64,000 nt of DNA from Rhizodiscina lignyota. Lineage: Eukaryota; Ascomycota; Dothideomycetes; Aulographales; Rhizodiscinaceae. The notes beneath the pieces are model-generated. The model saw only the letters and a program-made list of their open reading frames with translations, was not told the origin of the DNA and did no database searches. Below, piece after piece: positions 20,053 to 32,494 of this stretch; the first letter of the stretch is position 1, and every line of letters starts with the position of its first letter. Both the position numbers and the translations under genes were made by a program. The stretch covers positions 744,001 through 808,000 of the forward strand of contig ML978131.1 of NCBI GenBank assembly GCA_010015805.1, written 5' to 3'.

Positions 20053-23000
20053 TTTTGCCGCGTCAGAGGTCCTTGGATGTTAGTCGCTGTGGACATCCCT
20101 ACATGCGGCACTGTGGTAGCAAGGTTGATGTCGACATGATTTAGTCATCGATATGCTCACAACAGAAGGCAAACCTCATCTTGTCCAAGATTAATAATGG
20201 GCATTTAGGCGATTTTAGTGCCACAATACTTCAATCACGTTGAAACATGCCACAACACTTCCATTCTTCGTGTGGGGGTCGCGCCGGTATTGACGTTTGC
20301 CAAGAATATTGGGGAAGAGGGAGCATATATCGTATATATTCTATCCTGTTATGGTAAAGTCTAGATCGGAGCCCGAAGCATTCGTGGGGCTGTGCGCTGC
20401 GCCCGAGTGAAGCTCTGGTTAGAAGGAATCAAGGTGCTTTGCGCTATTCTACTTTCGCTGTTGGGGGCGGCTTGTATGAGTGCGGCTTCTCTCTTGCTCT
20501 TTTCGCATTTCATATCATCATCTCCTTTTTCGGTTATGTTCAGGGTATTATCCGATACGAGCTGAAGATGCTCGGTACGCCTCCAGCGCCCTCGTTTAAG
20601 CTGAGAGTCAACACGGAAGAAATCTCCATAAGCTCTGTGGTCGGATTGTTCGGGAAACTAACCGTTTCAAGACAACGCAGTTGCAGTGACTCCTTGTTGT
20701 CAATCTCTTCGGAGTGCAGATATCTATCTTCACTTTGTGGTTGGGGTTCTTGCTGGTCTGAAGTATGAATAAGGCTGACATGGGTAAATAAGGTGCTGCG
20801 GAAGATGCATGCAGCGCGCACAACGTGGCATGGACCATCTTCCGCAGAGCTGGGACAAGTTTTCAGATCGGAATCATGTACTGTGCTTTGGAATCAGCTC
20901 GCGAAACGCACCCCTCGCACGATCTCGCGCGCAGCGGATATAGAGCAGCCCTGCTCCGCGCGCTGCAGATCGGTTCTCTTTCTGGTGGCAACACTCTTTC
21001 ATTCTTCTCGGCGCCACCGGTTGTGGCTGCATCTTAATGCGCTCAATGAGCAAGAAACGAAGCAGCATTGATCGTATCTGCAGTCTCCACGCTCCGCGTG
21101 AGCTATGAGGCAGACACTCTCCCCGTCCAAGCACTTTCTTGACGCTGCGGAGCTTTAGCGCAATTGAGACTTGGTCTCCCAGGCAGGAAATATGCACACG
21201 CGGACACGAGTTCGACGTCATCGAAGCGAAGACTTATTGCAGAGGTGCAGTTCTCTCTTTTCAGGCGCTCGTGAACACGCCACCAACACTCCATTTTCGT
21301 ATCGCTGCATGGTGTGGAATCAATTTTAGCTGCTTTCTTGTAATGACGTTGGGATGCTGAAGGACACACCTTCTTAGAATTCCGAAGAAGAACACTTGCC
21401 CGCTCCTAGTTCTTGCCCTTCCGTAATGCTTCCTTCTCTCACCATTCAGCTGTTACCGAGCTCCTGATACTGTTGAGGCGACTCTCGGCATGCAACCTCT
21501 GCTGCAGCCAAAGAAGTATCAGCATTACGAGTTGAACAGAGATTCTTACATTCTCCTTCTTGTGAGCCCCGGACGGAACAGTCACGTATTTCCCCCAAAC
21601 TTATACGGCCGTACCAAGACCTAAATCCTGCCGCGACGCGTTGTTCCAGCGAAGATCATCATGTCATGATCGAGACGGTATCCATGATAAGAGTTGTTTA
21701 GATCTAGCGGTATTGGTAACGTGAGAAACGTTAGGATATTCTTGGTCGAAACATGGTTGAAGTTTCTGAAACATAAAGTAGAGAGGCTGCATGGATTTAC
21801 GTTCTAGAAATGCCAAACTCTTGAAAAGAAGTCGTACCAACCACAGTTATCTCCCTGTGTGTGTATGCATCAATCGAGGTTAGTAACTAGTTATTGTGTG
21901 CCTCAGCCAACTCCAGGTGTTCATATTACGGCTGTGAAAGGAGCTATTTCTTATGTCAAACTTAGCACTTGTGGCAGTCAGTGATCATTTTGCTCAAGTG
22001 TGAAGACGCTCTACAAGTCATCGGCAACTTACATATATCTGATAAGACGGGCGTTCGGAGTTTTGGGACAGAGGCACGGCCAACACTTCCTGGAAATGCT
22101 ATCAAATTGGTGATCCGAGAATCGTGGCACACGCCACTTGCTTCTATTATGCAGCTAGTCAGCTTTGATTGTTGTTTCAGGCCTCTCTTTAATTGACACT
22201 ACACATACAATGAGATACGGGCTATGGTACGATATTTGAATGCCCTTGAGGCAATTGATCCAGCGCTTTCTATCATGATTTCAACATTTCATCTCGTTCA
22301 TCAGCCTTTGGGTCGTTATAGAAGGTCCCTGGGGCATCCTGCCCAGCCCCGCCTGCAAATAAAGAGCTAGGATTCGAGAGAACATCGCGACCGTTTTGGG
22401 TAATTGTATACGTGGTTGTGCGCTCAACACCTCTCTTGGAGTGTCAGTAGGGGCACAAGCTCTGAACTCGCTGCTGGCCGTGAACGATCCGCTGACAGGA
22501 ATCAATTGAGGCATGCGAGTATGAGCGAGAATGTTGTTCCGCATTAGCTCTCATGCTGAGACATCAACTTCTCAGACTCTCTCGAATCAACCCCACAAAT
22601 CCTGCGTTTAAAGCTTGCTGCATCAGAGCAGACAACGGTTCTGCATTTACCCAATATAATCCCCTGGTCCCCAGTCTCCGATCATGCTGTTAACTGGGGT
22701 GCGTACTGCCCAAAAAGGTGTGATAATAGATGTCCCAGCAAGTTTAGGACGGAGGTGCGCCTTGCGCGAAAGTTGACATGGGGGTGTATGCAAAAAGGAG
22801 ATTCAAAGAACGGAACAATACCGTGTGATGCAAAAGGCTGGATGGGGAACGAGCCCTTTCGAGTTGCGCCCGAGCCTTCTACATCTTGGGTAGCTCTCGC
22901 GGCCGCACCAGAGAGATGTGCAGCTCAGTACCCACTACTGTCCGCTTCTGGGGGTGTGGGCCCCTGGAGGCAAGGTGCTGTCTAAGATCGGACATATGTG

Positions 23001-23800
23001 TGTAGTAGCATACCGGTTAAGCGAGTTGCACTTGCAGCGCATCTGCAATGACTTCGGGGTCCAAGGAAGATCGATGAAATGAGGCATGTAGTACCGATTC
23101 TCGGCTACTCCACTGGGAATGAGAAGTAATCTTACACAGGCCAACGAACATCGCGTATAAACATGTACTGTCGGCCCTTTTACTTCTAAGCGACATGCGG
23201 TGTGTCCATCCCGATCTTTGGAAGGTCGCCACTCGCACGAAAGACATGATTCTAAACCTTCAAGCTCCTATTGCGTCTTTCGCCCGAAGCAATGTTGATA
23301 ATACGAGTTCTGTCCACGTAAAAGAAATATGCAAGCCACATGCGCATGGGATCCCAGCTGAAAAGGAGAGAGCGGAAAGGTGGTGAAGGGGAAGAGCTGA
23401 GACCTCGAGAAAGGCCCACTACACCTTTGATTGATATGCCAATGCACAATCTTAGACAACATCCGACATGCCGCAAGAGGTTGGACACAAGGATTGCCCG
23501 GAGTCAGAGAACAGCTCCACGCTTATGAGGCGAAGTACGGGTACTCCGTAGCGCTGAAGAAGGCGACGTTAGATTCCTGCCCCCAGATTGATATGGCGGG
23601 ATCGATCTTATCTGATGGAATGATCCTATTCAATATCACGTGCCTAGGGTTGATCGGGCGGCGCGCGCTAATGGAGCTTCCCGAGTCGCGTCTCCCGAGA
23701 GGCCAGAGTTCAGCTTCAAGGGGAAGTTCTGCAAAAAGTCGTTCATTACCATCTCAATCCTCTTGCGTCGCGTTGCGGTCCTCTGAAGCTCTGATTCACG
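20053..23800. other. Gene-empty 3.7-kb region
   Basis: No coding family, RNA gene or repeat was recognised between the HET gene and DPM2. Open frames are short (under about 140 codons), on both strands, and lack splice-compatible neighbours. The DPM2 promoter and 5' leader lie at its right end. It could hold heavily decayed sequence that cannot be recognised by eye. Confidence 0.45.
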
Positions 23801-24279
23801 ATGGTATGCTCTCATACCTAGCTTATACTACATCTGGATAACAATTTTGCAGCTCGACCGTCTAGTCGGCGCGATGATGCTCATCGTAGCATCCGCCGTC
23901 TTTCTCTACTACACCATATGGACTCTCATGATGGTAAATCCCTCTTCCGTATAAGCTGCAGCTCGAGGAACTACTCTCGGATTCCTTTCATTTCTGTTTC
24001 ACTTTTGATCCCTTAACTCCCCTTCCTGCACATCGCCGAAACCTTCTCGATGCATTCTGAATCGCATACCGTCTGCCCAAGCTGACCTTCGCCTCTTCTA
24101 AATAGCCGTTCGTCGATGAAGACCACCCTGCTCACTCTCTATTCCCTCCCCGGGTCTGGGCTATTCGTATACCTGTCATGATCATTCTCCTCGGCTGTGC
24201 GGTTGTCGGCTCGTTCATATCATTGGTTATGATCCGAAGTAATAGAAAGAAGGCTGCAAAGGCGAAGAAGAAGGCATGA
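23801..24279 (+). CDS. dpm2: Dolichol-phosphate mannose synthase regulatory subunit DPM2, 85 aa
   Basis: Three exons: 23801-23803 (the start codon alone), 23853-23933 and 24106-24279, together 86 codons. The first intron begins GTATGC immediately after the ATG and ends TTTTGCAG; the second (172 bp) begins GTAAAT and ends AAATAG with a CTGAC branch. The protein runs M-LDRLVGAMMLIVASAVF, a first membrane span, then WTLMMPFVDEDHPAHSLFPP, a lumenal or cytosolic loop highly typical of the family, a second span (IPVMIILLGCAVVGSFISLV) and a basic tail ending in KAKKKA. DPM2 is an ER membrane protein that stabilises the dolichol-phosphate mannose synthase and so supports N-glycosylation, O-mannosylation and GPI anchors. 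The spacing FVDxDHP...FPPRVWAIRIP is diagnostic. It is missed by ORF length filters because coding is split in short exons. Confidence 0.93.
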
Positions 24280-25081
24280 ACGATAAAAGGTATCGAGAAA
24301 GAGGCGTCAAAGGCGATAGCGTGGGCAGCGGCAGGCGAAATACAATTGACATTTCGATAATTAAAACAACTTATGGAACAGCTTGCGCCCGAGAAATCTA
24401 GTTGCGGCAAGGTTCCTATACTCGGGAAACATTGGAGCGATCATTGCTTTTGCATGATGAACGGGCTTGTTCTATCTTCTAAGCAAACTTTGGGCGTTAG
24501 CTGGACAAGTAAAAGCCTTCATGTTGTACGAGTCAAGCTGGCATCGGAATGGAGGAAGGATAAACTTAACCAATTTGAGAGACAATCATATTGCATAATT
24601 AATCTAGCATGCATTACACAGTTGTATTTTATATGCCATGAAAAGTGTTTTCGAAAGCGCCGTCACTTGCTAAACATTTCTCCATTCTCGGCTAGACTTG
24701 CCACAAGCCCCGGGCGTTCTTATGACAGCATTGGCAGCTTAAACATCGACCTCGTTTCTTAACCTCCGAACCATCGAACAACCACCCACGTCTCAAACCT
24801 TACCTGCTCCTAGTGTCGCATCCATTCCGGGGAGGCGTTTGCCGATTTCATAAGCTGGTAAAAGAACTAAATACTTCAAGCTGATCGAAGATGGTTCTTC
24901 AAGCCTGCCGCCCATACGTCAATCGCTAGCTTGAAGCTCCTCTCAGGTTGCGATCGAACCCAAGCTTGGAGAACAACGCCACCATCTCTGTTCAGATAAT
25001 CCAATTCTTGCACCTGCAAATTAGCATCTACCCTTCGGCCATTATCCCTGCTTCGACTTTGAACTACCTCATTTCGGGAAA
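24280..25081. other. Intergenic, no gene seen
   Basis: About 0.8 kb between the stop of DPM2 and the start of the WD40 gene, both on the plus strand. It should hold the DPM2 3' end and the next promoter. The open frame at 24373-24762 has no family resemblance. Confidence 0.5.
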
Positions 25082-28000
25082 ATGGGGCTAGCCTTCCACG
25101 ACCGTCTCCTGCGGCGAGAGTTGGGGAATACAACGAGATACTCCGGAGTCCGAGGCATCTATGGCGATAAGAGATGGGTAGATGATCTTGATATTGTCAA
25201 TGAGCTTGATGGACATACGGGTTGTGTCAATGCTTTGAGGTACGGGGAAAGGCTGCGAATGCTTCAGACGAAGAGAATAATATGCTAATTGCTTGCTCTT
25301 TAGTTGGTCCAAATCTGGGACTCTTCTCGCTTCTGGATCCGATGACACTCGCATTCATATACATTCGTATCTCCCCGATGGTAGCACGTCTCAATTCAAT
25401 CTCGCTACCTCCATCGTCACCGGCCATACACAAAACATATTCTCCGTGAAGTTCATGCCCCATTCGAACGATCGTACCATCGTCTCTGTTGCTGGAGATG
25501 CTACCGTCCGTATTTTCGATGTCGAATACTCGAGGAATAGAGCTACGGCAGGATCGTCGTCGCGCTCCCCTCGCGATGGTGCAGTGTGGGAGAATACAAA
25601 CCATTTGAGCGAAGGAGATACCAATGCAAAAGTCTTTCGGTCTCACGGCGATCGTGTGAAGCGTATCGTCACAGAGTCTTCCCCATATTTCTTCCTCACT
25701 TGCTCTGAAGATGGTGAGGTGAGGCAGTGGGACCTGCGAGAGCCGGAATCGACCTATCCTGGCATATCAAGAAATCACCATTACGGCCCACGCTCAAATA
25801 CAAATAACGATAGAGTGCCTCCTCCTCTGATAAGTTACAAGCGATACAACATCGACCTCAATACGATCAGCTGCTCGCCAAGTCGGCCTTATTACATTGC
25901 TCTTGGCGGTAATCATCTTCACTGCTTTCTTCATGATCGTCGAATGCTAGGTCGCGACCTTCTGGCTGAACGTGGAACGAAAATATCCCCATCATCTTCC
26001 AAAACTGCCTCATCAAGAGATGATGAGCTGATGGCTCAAGCAACCCAATGCGTCCGTCGTTTCGCGCCCAATGGCCAACCCCGGATGGGAAGAACAGATA
26101 CTGGACATATCACAGCCTGCAAGATTAGTGATGCAAACCCAAACGAACTCATTGCAAGCTGGAGTGGAGATCACATCTACAGCTTCGACGTTATCAGGAG
26201 TCCAGACGCAAGAGAGGGAGTTGCGCGCTTGAAGAGCCCGTCGTCAACTGCAAAGAATGTGAACGGCAAGGTAAAAGAATCAAGAGATAGAAAGCGAAAG
26301 CGAGCAAAGGAAGGTTCAACTATGAGCCTTGAGGCTGCCGAGCGCGGTGGTAGCAGAGCAAGGACGAGTAGCGAGTCAGAACTGCACACAGAAGATGTGT
26401 CACTTCGAGTCAATTACGGTAATGGTCAAAGAGAAGAAATTCCAATCGAGCCTCCACGCGCTCGCAGTCCGGCCACGGAAGCCCGTGAGGCGGAGCTGCC
26501 AGACTTCCAACGACAGAGCTTCCGCATTGCAAAAGGCTCGGTATTGCTACGGAGATGCATCTTCGATCCAGATGCAATGACATCTGAATCTACCCCTTCG
26601 AGGAGATCAACAGCCACATCGTCTAACGCACCACCTTCTCAGTCACCTACAGTACATCCTTCTTCAAACGTAACTGCCTATAGTCGTGCCCTTACGGTTG
26701 CATCTTCTCTCATGCCTGAGATTGAAGATGTTATTCGTACATGGCGCTACCCCGTCAACCCTCTTCCAGTAGATGTGACATTTCAACGCAAACTTCGCAT
26801 CGATCGAGAAAAGTCAGCACGCTTTGTCCAAGCGACAGGTACCCTCGCACGAGTACTCGGTGGCAGGATTCGGACTCTTGGTGGTGCAAATGCCGACGCT
26901 GCGAAAATGGAATTGTTCAGCCACATTAAGGCCGCACTAAATGAGAGTCACCCTGTGCCGCAGCATGAACAGTTTGGCTATGATTTCCTGAAAGCCATCT
27001 GCCTGTGGCTGGACAGCGGTCCAGGAGGTGTTGTCCGAAACTTTACCAAAGGCTCTGGGGTGCGCAATTCACCGCGCTTTCCAATTGTTCCGGAATCTGC
27101 AGATGGAGAAGCCAGCATCGATGCCCTCGACGAGCAGCTGATCCCATACCTGCTGGGCCTAGCAAGTGACAAGCCTGTCTTGAACATTGATGCTAGTCCA
27201 TTCGAGCTTGACGAACGTACCGTCGTCTTTGAGAGCGAGACTGCTGCGGTCCTTTCCTTTGCACAGGCAGTGAAGATTCCATTCGAGGATCTCACCACAG
27301 GGGCCATCATTCCAGCGTCGCCAACCGCAGCAGATAGGGTGGCAGCACAAGACCGGAAAACCGCTTTGCGATTCTGGGGGCTGAAGGTAGCAAGGGGTAT
27401 CCTAATGAATGCTTCCGAGGGAGTAGATTTCAGATTGGTGGATCATGCTTTCGGCGGTCTTGGCAGGCCGGATGCGAGTATAAAAGAAGATGAGAAGGAA
27501 CTTGCGAGACTCGGAAAACGCATCAATCCTGAGGAAGAAGAGGAAGAGGTTCAGGAAGCAAGCTTGGTTACTAGGATGGCTGCACCCACTAGCTCGAGAG
27601 AAGATGAAGAGCCAATTGGTAGCGAGGCTGCAGAAGAGCGTGCAGAAGAGCAGGCAGAACGTGAAGTCCGAGTGCCACTAAATGTATTGGCGAACTTGCT
27701 CACCGAAAATGTCGAGATTGAGGATGAGGATGACATCGACACGGGAGAAATCATCGAAATTGAGGAAGCTGAAGATGAAGAGGATGATGAAGACGTGGAC
27801 ATGGAAAATACCGCCAATGACTCATCTGGTGAAGAAGAGGAAGAAGATGAAGGCAGTAGCGATGACGATGACGGGCCACACCATGTGCTCTACCGCTCAG
27901 GGCGCATGAGAAATCTCCGAAAGTCACGTGTTAATGCCGATACGCCGGTATCCTCTCATACGCGCTCTTATGAAGGACATTGCAATGTTAAGACTGTCAA

Positions 28001-28701
28001 GGATGTCAATTTCTTCGGTCTACAGGACGAATATGTGGTGTCTGGCTCCGATTCAGGACACCTCTTCATTTGGGATCGGAAGACCGCGAAGCTTGTGAAC
28101 ATTCTCGAAGGCGATGGGGAAGTCGTCAATGTTATCCAGAGCCACCCTTATGAGCCAATGATTGCAGTGAGCGGCATTGATCATACGATCAAGATCTTCT
28201 CGCCAGATGCGAGAGCCAGACGAGATGCTCGTTTGGGCATCGGTGTTCGAAAAGTCGACGAAAGCGACTTCTCAAGCATTCAAGGACTTGGTCTGGGACG
28301 GCGTAGAAGGAGGACCAGAGCTGCTGATCCTAGTCCTCCAGCCGTAAATGAGGCCGAGGCTCAAGCGGCTGCTGAGCGCAGGACATGGGCTGAAGTCGAA
28401 GGTGACAGCGAGGAGGAAGATGGAAATGGCAGTGTGCCACCAGTTGCAGATGGCGGTTTGAGCAGCAAGAAGCGCATGTGGGACGAGTATCGCATTCGCA
28501 GTCAGAATGATTCAGATCGCAGAGGCAACAACAGAGGAGAGTATATCTCGGTGAGTATGGCTCTTGCTTGGTTTCTGAACCTCGCATAGTGCGTGAGAGC
28601 ACCACCGCGTTGATTCAACATGATTCACTAACATATAGAGTTCAGAGGAGTATGATTCAACTTCTGATGGGTCGTCTGAGGGAGGAGCTAGTGGAAACTG
28701 A
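25082..28701 (+). CDS. WD40 protein of DCAF6/DCAF8 type, putative CUL4-DDB1 receptor, 1155 aa
   Basis: Three exons: 25082-25239, 25304-28550 and 28639-28701, in frame throughout (1156 codons). WD40 repeats are split: several at the N-terminus (ELDGHTGCVNAL, then SWSKSGTLLASGSDDTRIHI, VTGHTQNIFSVKF, EDGEVRQWDLREP near residue 190-200) and two at the C-terminus (SYEGHCNVKTVKDVNFFG and GIDHTIKIFSPDA). Between them lies a ~550-residue insert, partly helical, with a strongly acidic run (IEIEEAEDEEDDEDVDMEN). The WDLR box matches the DWD motif used by DDB1-binding receptors, and VVNVIQSHPYEPMIAVSGID is characteristic of the DCAF6/8 group. These proteins are thought to recruit substrates to CUL4-DDB1 ubiquitin ligases, mainly in the nucleus; substrate unknown. 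The last exon encodes a serine/acid tail (SSSEEYDSTSDGSSEGG). Confidence 0.9.
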
Positions 28702-29419
28702 AGACGGAGGTGGTGGCGAAGGTGAAATGCCACGAACGTTAGTACTAGATGAGGATCGATGCGCGGTAAGTCTGGCTCTCGCGTGGCAGTCTACCCTTGG
28801 CCAATCCTCGATCGATAGCTGACCATTCGACAGACGATGTGATGATATTACGAGGCAAGTAATGGCTGCGACAACACTCGCAGAACAACACGAAATTCAA
28901 AATGGTATCAAATTTTCCTGCAGTTGAGGACACGATGATATCAACTGGGCTCATCTGCATGCATGGAGTCCAATACCCTTCGTTCTAGGAAGATGAATTA
29001 CCATTGGCATGTACAATAAAAGCAAGTTAATTGTGCGTGCTACAAAATAATAAAAGCTGCATCTGCACGACATATGGTGGCGTCTATCCTTTACCCATTT
29101 TGCGGTGTCACGATGGTGTGGTCTTGATCCGGTTAGTGCGCCCGATTTCGCATACAGACGGCTTGATGATTAAGACGCCATTTGGATTTGCTTTTGGTGT
29201 TAGGCGCTTTATCTATTTATCGCGTAGCTCCTCTGCTAAGGTCTCGTGAACATCCTGCTTTCTTTTGCACCATCGCGATCTACGGGCCGAACTCCCGTTT
29301 CCAACCGGCCGAGTTCAAACTTTTCCACTACTAATAAGGTACCCACCTTTTGCGATTTTTCCACTACAACAACTCAATCTTCTCTGTAGCTCGACAGAAT
29401 CAATTCAATTCAGCGCAAA
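28702..29419. other. Intergenic, no gene seen
   Basis: About 0.7 kb between the WD40 gene and the permease gene, same strand. Expected 3' flank and promoter; nothing else was seen. Confidence 0.5.
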
Positions 29420-31525
29420 ATGAGCGTCCACAGCCGCCGTTCCTCGATCGGCGCCACGCCGCTAAACCCTGGCGACATCAAGCCCAACAATCCGCTCCAG
29501 GCCGACTTCGACGCCGAAGACACCAGCAGCCTGGACTCTGACGAGCGCTATTTGGTATGGCTCAGCGGGAGCTAGGAGCAGAATCTGGTCGATAGTTTGA
29601 AATCAGAGTACATCCTTCAGCGCACTCAGTGAGTAGATTAACCAGGCATCAAGTAAGCGTCATGGCACGCGGGTGTCCGCTTCAGATACCACTTGTGCTT
29701 CATTCACAGGAGCACAAGTACGGTGATGATGTCGGGCTGAGATAACACCGCTCTTGAACTTGATCGCATTCATATGCGCGGAAGGAGATGCTATGACCAA
29801 TATCGATCGATGCTACCTATCCCTCCCTTTACTTCTTCTAACAATGACAGTGAGTGCTAATAACATCCAAGCGTGCCTTGGGCTACAAGCAGGTAGGTGG
29901 GAATATCCGGTTAACCTAACAGATATACTAATCCCATGCAGTCCCTCCATCGCCAATGGAAGTTCTTTGAGAGCTTTGCAGCCAGCTTCGGTTTGTGTCG
30001 AATGTGAACAGCAATATCGATACAAATCTCTAACATTATTTAGCTGCGCTCTACTCCGTTGGTGGTATCCGAACAACTTTCACGATCGGTGTTGGGGCTG
30101 GTGGTCCGGCAGCTTACTGGTTCGGTACTCACGGGAGAAATTAACTGTACACTTGCTGACATCCATACCAGGTCAAGCTACGTGGTTACATGCATCTTCG
30201 TCTTCATCACTGCCGCTGTCCTGGCCGAGATCTGCAGTGCCCTTCCGGCAGCAGGATCAATCTACTTCTGGGCTGCTGAAGCTGGTGGACGCCGTTATGG
30301 TAGACTCTTCGGCTTCATAGTTGCATGGTGGAGCACCACTGCCTGGACGACCTTCGTTGCGAGCAACTGCCAAGCTGCTGCGAACTTTCTGCTTTCCGAG
30401 ATCACTGTCTTCAACCTGTCATTCTCCACAGACACGAACGATATCAAGTTCCGCGCCGTCCAGTGGATTGTTTCAGAGTGCTTCTTGTGCATTTCCATTG
30501 GAATGAACTATCTTGATCCAAAGACGTACAAGTATATCTTCCGGATCGCGACGTACATCATTCTGCTGGACTTTGTATTGAACATTATCTGGCTTCCAAT
30601 CGGCGTATCGAAGACTTATGGCTTCCACGATGCGAAGTATGTCTTCACGCAGACCTACAACGAGACTGGAGCGCCGCCTGTCTGGAACTGGATGCTGAGC
30701 TACTTTGTCACTGCGGGCATTCTGGTCGGCTTCGAGGCATCTGGCCACATTTCTGAGGAGACGAAGAACGCCAGTGTGACCGCAGCCAAGGGCATCTTCT
30801 GGTCCGCCGTTGCTTCCGCGGTCATCGGCTTTCCGCTGGTCATTCTCTTCCTCTTCTGTTTGCCATCTCTCGATGTCCTCTACGACCTTGATGCACCCCA
30901 GCCATTCGTTAGTATTTATGCGATGTCATTGGGGCGCGGCGGTCATATCTTCATGAACATTGTCTGCATCTTTGGCTTGATCTTCAATACCACCGTCGCA
31001 GGAGTCGCGAGCTCACGCTTGATTTGGGCAGTGGCCAGAGATGGCGTGCTCCCATTCTCAGGCTGGATCTCGGCTGTCTCCGACAAGAAAGAGCCAAAGA
31101 ACGCTATCATTGTCATGCATGCTGTTGCAGCGCTTTTGCTATGTACAATCCTGCCTTCTCCTGTCGCGTTCACTTCCCTCGTCAGCGCTGCTGGAGTTCC
31201 GACAATCACGGCGTACGCGCTCATCGCATTTGGTCGCACGTTCATTACTCCGCACAACTTCCGCCACGCTGCCTGGTCTCTGGGCCGCTGGTCTCGTCCG
31301 ATGACAGCTATTGCACTCATCTGGAACTTGTATCTGGCCGCCGTTCTCTTCTCTCCGCTCGAGTTCCCGGTCACATCGGATACGTTCAACTACTCGCCTG
31401 TCATCTTTGGCACAATCACGATCTTCGGCATTGTGACATGGTTGGTACTCCCTGAGGACAAGTGGCTCCCTGCTGCTAGGCTTGGAAAGGTGCATCAGCT
31501 TGACGATGAGTACAATGGAGCGTGA
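29420..31525 (+). CDS. APC-superfamily amino-acid/choline permease, 544 aa
   Basis: Five exons: 29420-29554, 29872-29892, 29942-29990, 30044-30119 and 30172-31525, giving 545 codons. The first exon starts MSVHSRRSSIGATPLNPGD, a cytosolic tail; the tiny 21-nt exon 2 encodes RALGYKQ and exon 3 SLHRQWKFFESFAASF, together the usual entry to the fungal UGA4/HNM1-like subfamily (TC 2.A.3.4). Twelve membrane segments follow, including EICSALPAAGSIYFWAAEAG and WSTTAWTTFVASNCQAA. HISEETKNAS and FNTTVAGVASSRLIWAVARD are strongly conserved in these permeases. The protein probably imports GABA, choline or another small amine at the plasma membrane; substrate not determinable. Intron 1 is unusually long (317 bp) for this window. 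The donor of intron 4 (GTTCGG) is weak but is the one that keeps the frame. Confidence 0.87.
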
Positions 31526-32494
31526 TGTGGTGTCATTGCTCTGCATTGTGATTCTCAGCTACGGATGCTGCGTTTTGGAGGACGATTGGATCGGTATGGG
31601 GGTGGTCGGGGGCTACTTGGTGAGAAGGCTGCCTAGCCTTGAAGGAGCTTTGCTGTTTGGGCAAGATACTGAGATGCTCTTGTGCAGCTCAGTCTGGTGG
31701 CTTAGATTGATGGACTTTTTTTTGTCGGTGTTACTCGCCGTGTTTTGCTCACAGGCATCTCGATAAAGATCTGCGTAACGGACAAGCTCTTGACGTTCGT
31801 TTTGCCCAAATGATGACAACTCCACCATTTTTCAATAGCCCTGCAATTGACTTCTGTCTTCTCTCAAAAGTGAAAGCACCCTCCTGCATTCTTTTCCGCT
31901 AGGCTCCTCAAGAAGAAACTAAATGACTTCCGAATCGAAGCCCGACCAGCATGTTGCGCATAGATTGTCTAGGAAAGTTCCAGCGATTAGGAAAGGAGCA
32001 ATCAACCCTGCCATCAGGCTGATAGAAAGGCGCCTGTCAAGCCGGTGGTGGAAGCGGCCTTTGGCGAAAATCTCCGGAAAACCTGCAGGAGGGAGCAAAT
32101 ATTTTAGTGGCTTATGGTCCCACAAAGCTGTAAAATAAACTGTCGAGAAGAGACAGAAGTCCGCGTCTCGTACGAAGGAGCTTGTAGGCAGTATCGCTCC
32201 AGGCGATAGATTTAGGTGGAGATGTCAGTTTTAGGTGGAGTGAGCCCCTGGAAATGGGCGATGTCCAGGTGCCTCTTCACATCATCAGCGGCGGTGCCAA
32301 GGTGGGAATCCCCGTGATGGCGCGACAACGGCGCGTTTCGATAACGCATTCAACACGCTTGACGCGGCCTTCCATTCATTCATCCTTCTTTTCAGAGCTC
32401 TGCGATTCCAAATCTAAGCATCGATTCAACATCTCCTTCATTACAAGAGAGACTGCCCAAAAGTACTCGTATTGAGCCTTGATATCGTAGCACC
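31526..32494. other. Intergenic, no gene seen
   Basis: About 1 kb between the permease stop and the F-box-like gene. A T-rich tract near 31716-31725 follows the permease. No gene or RNA was recognised. Confidence 0.5.
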
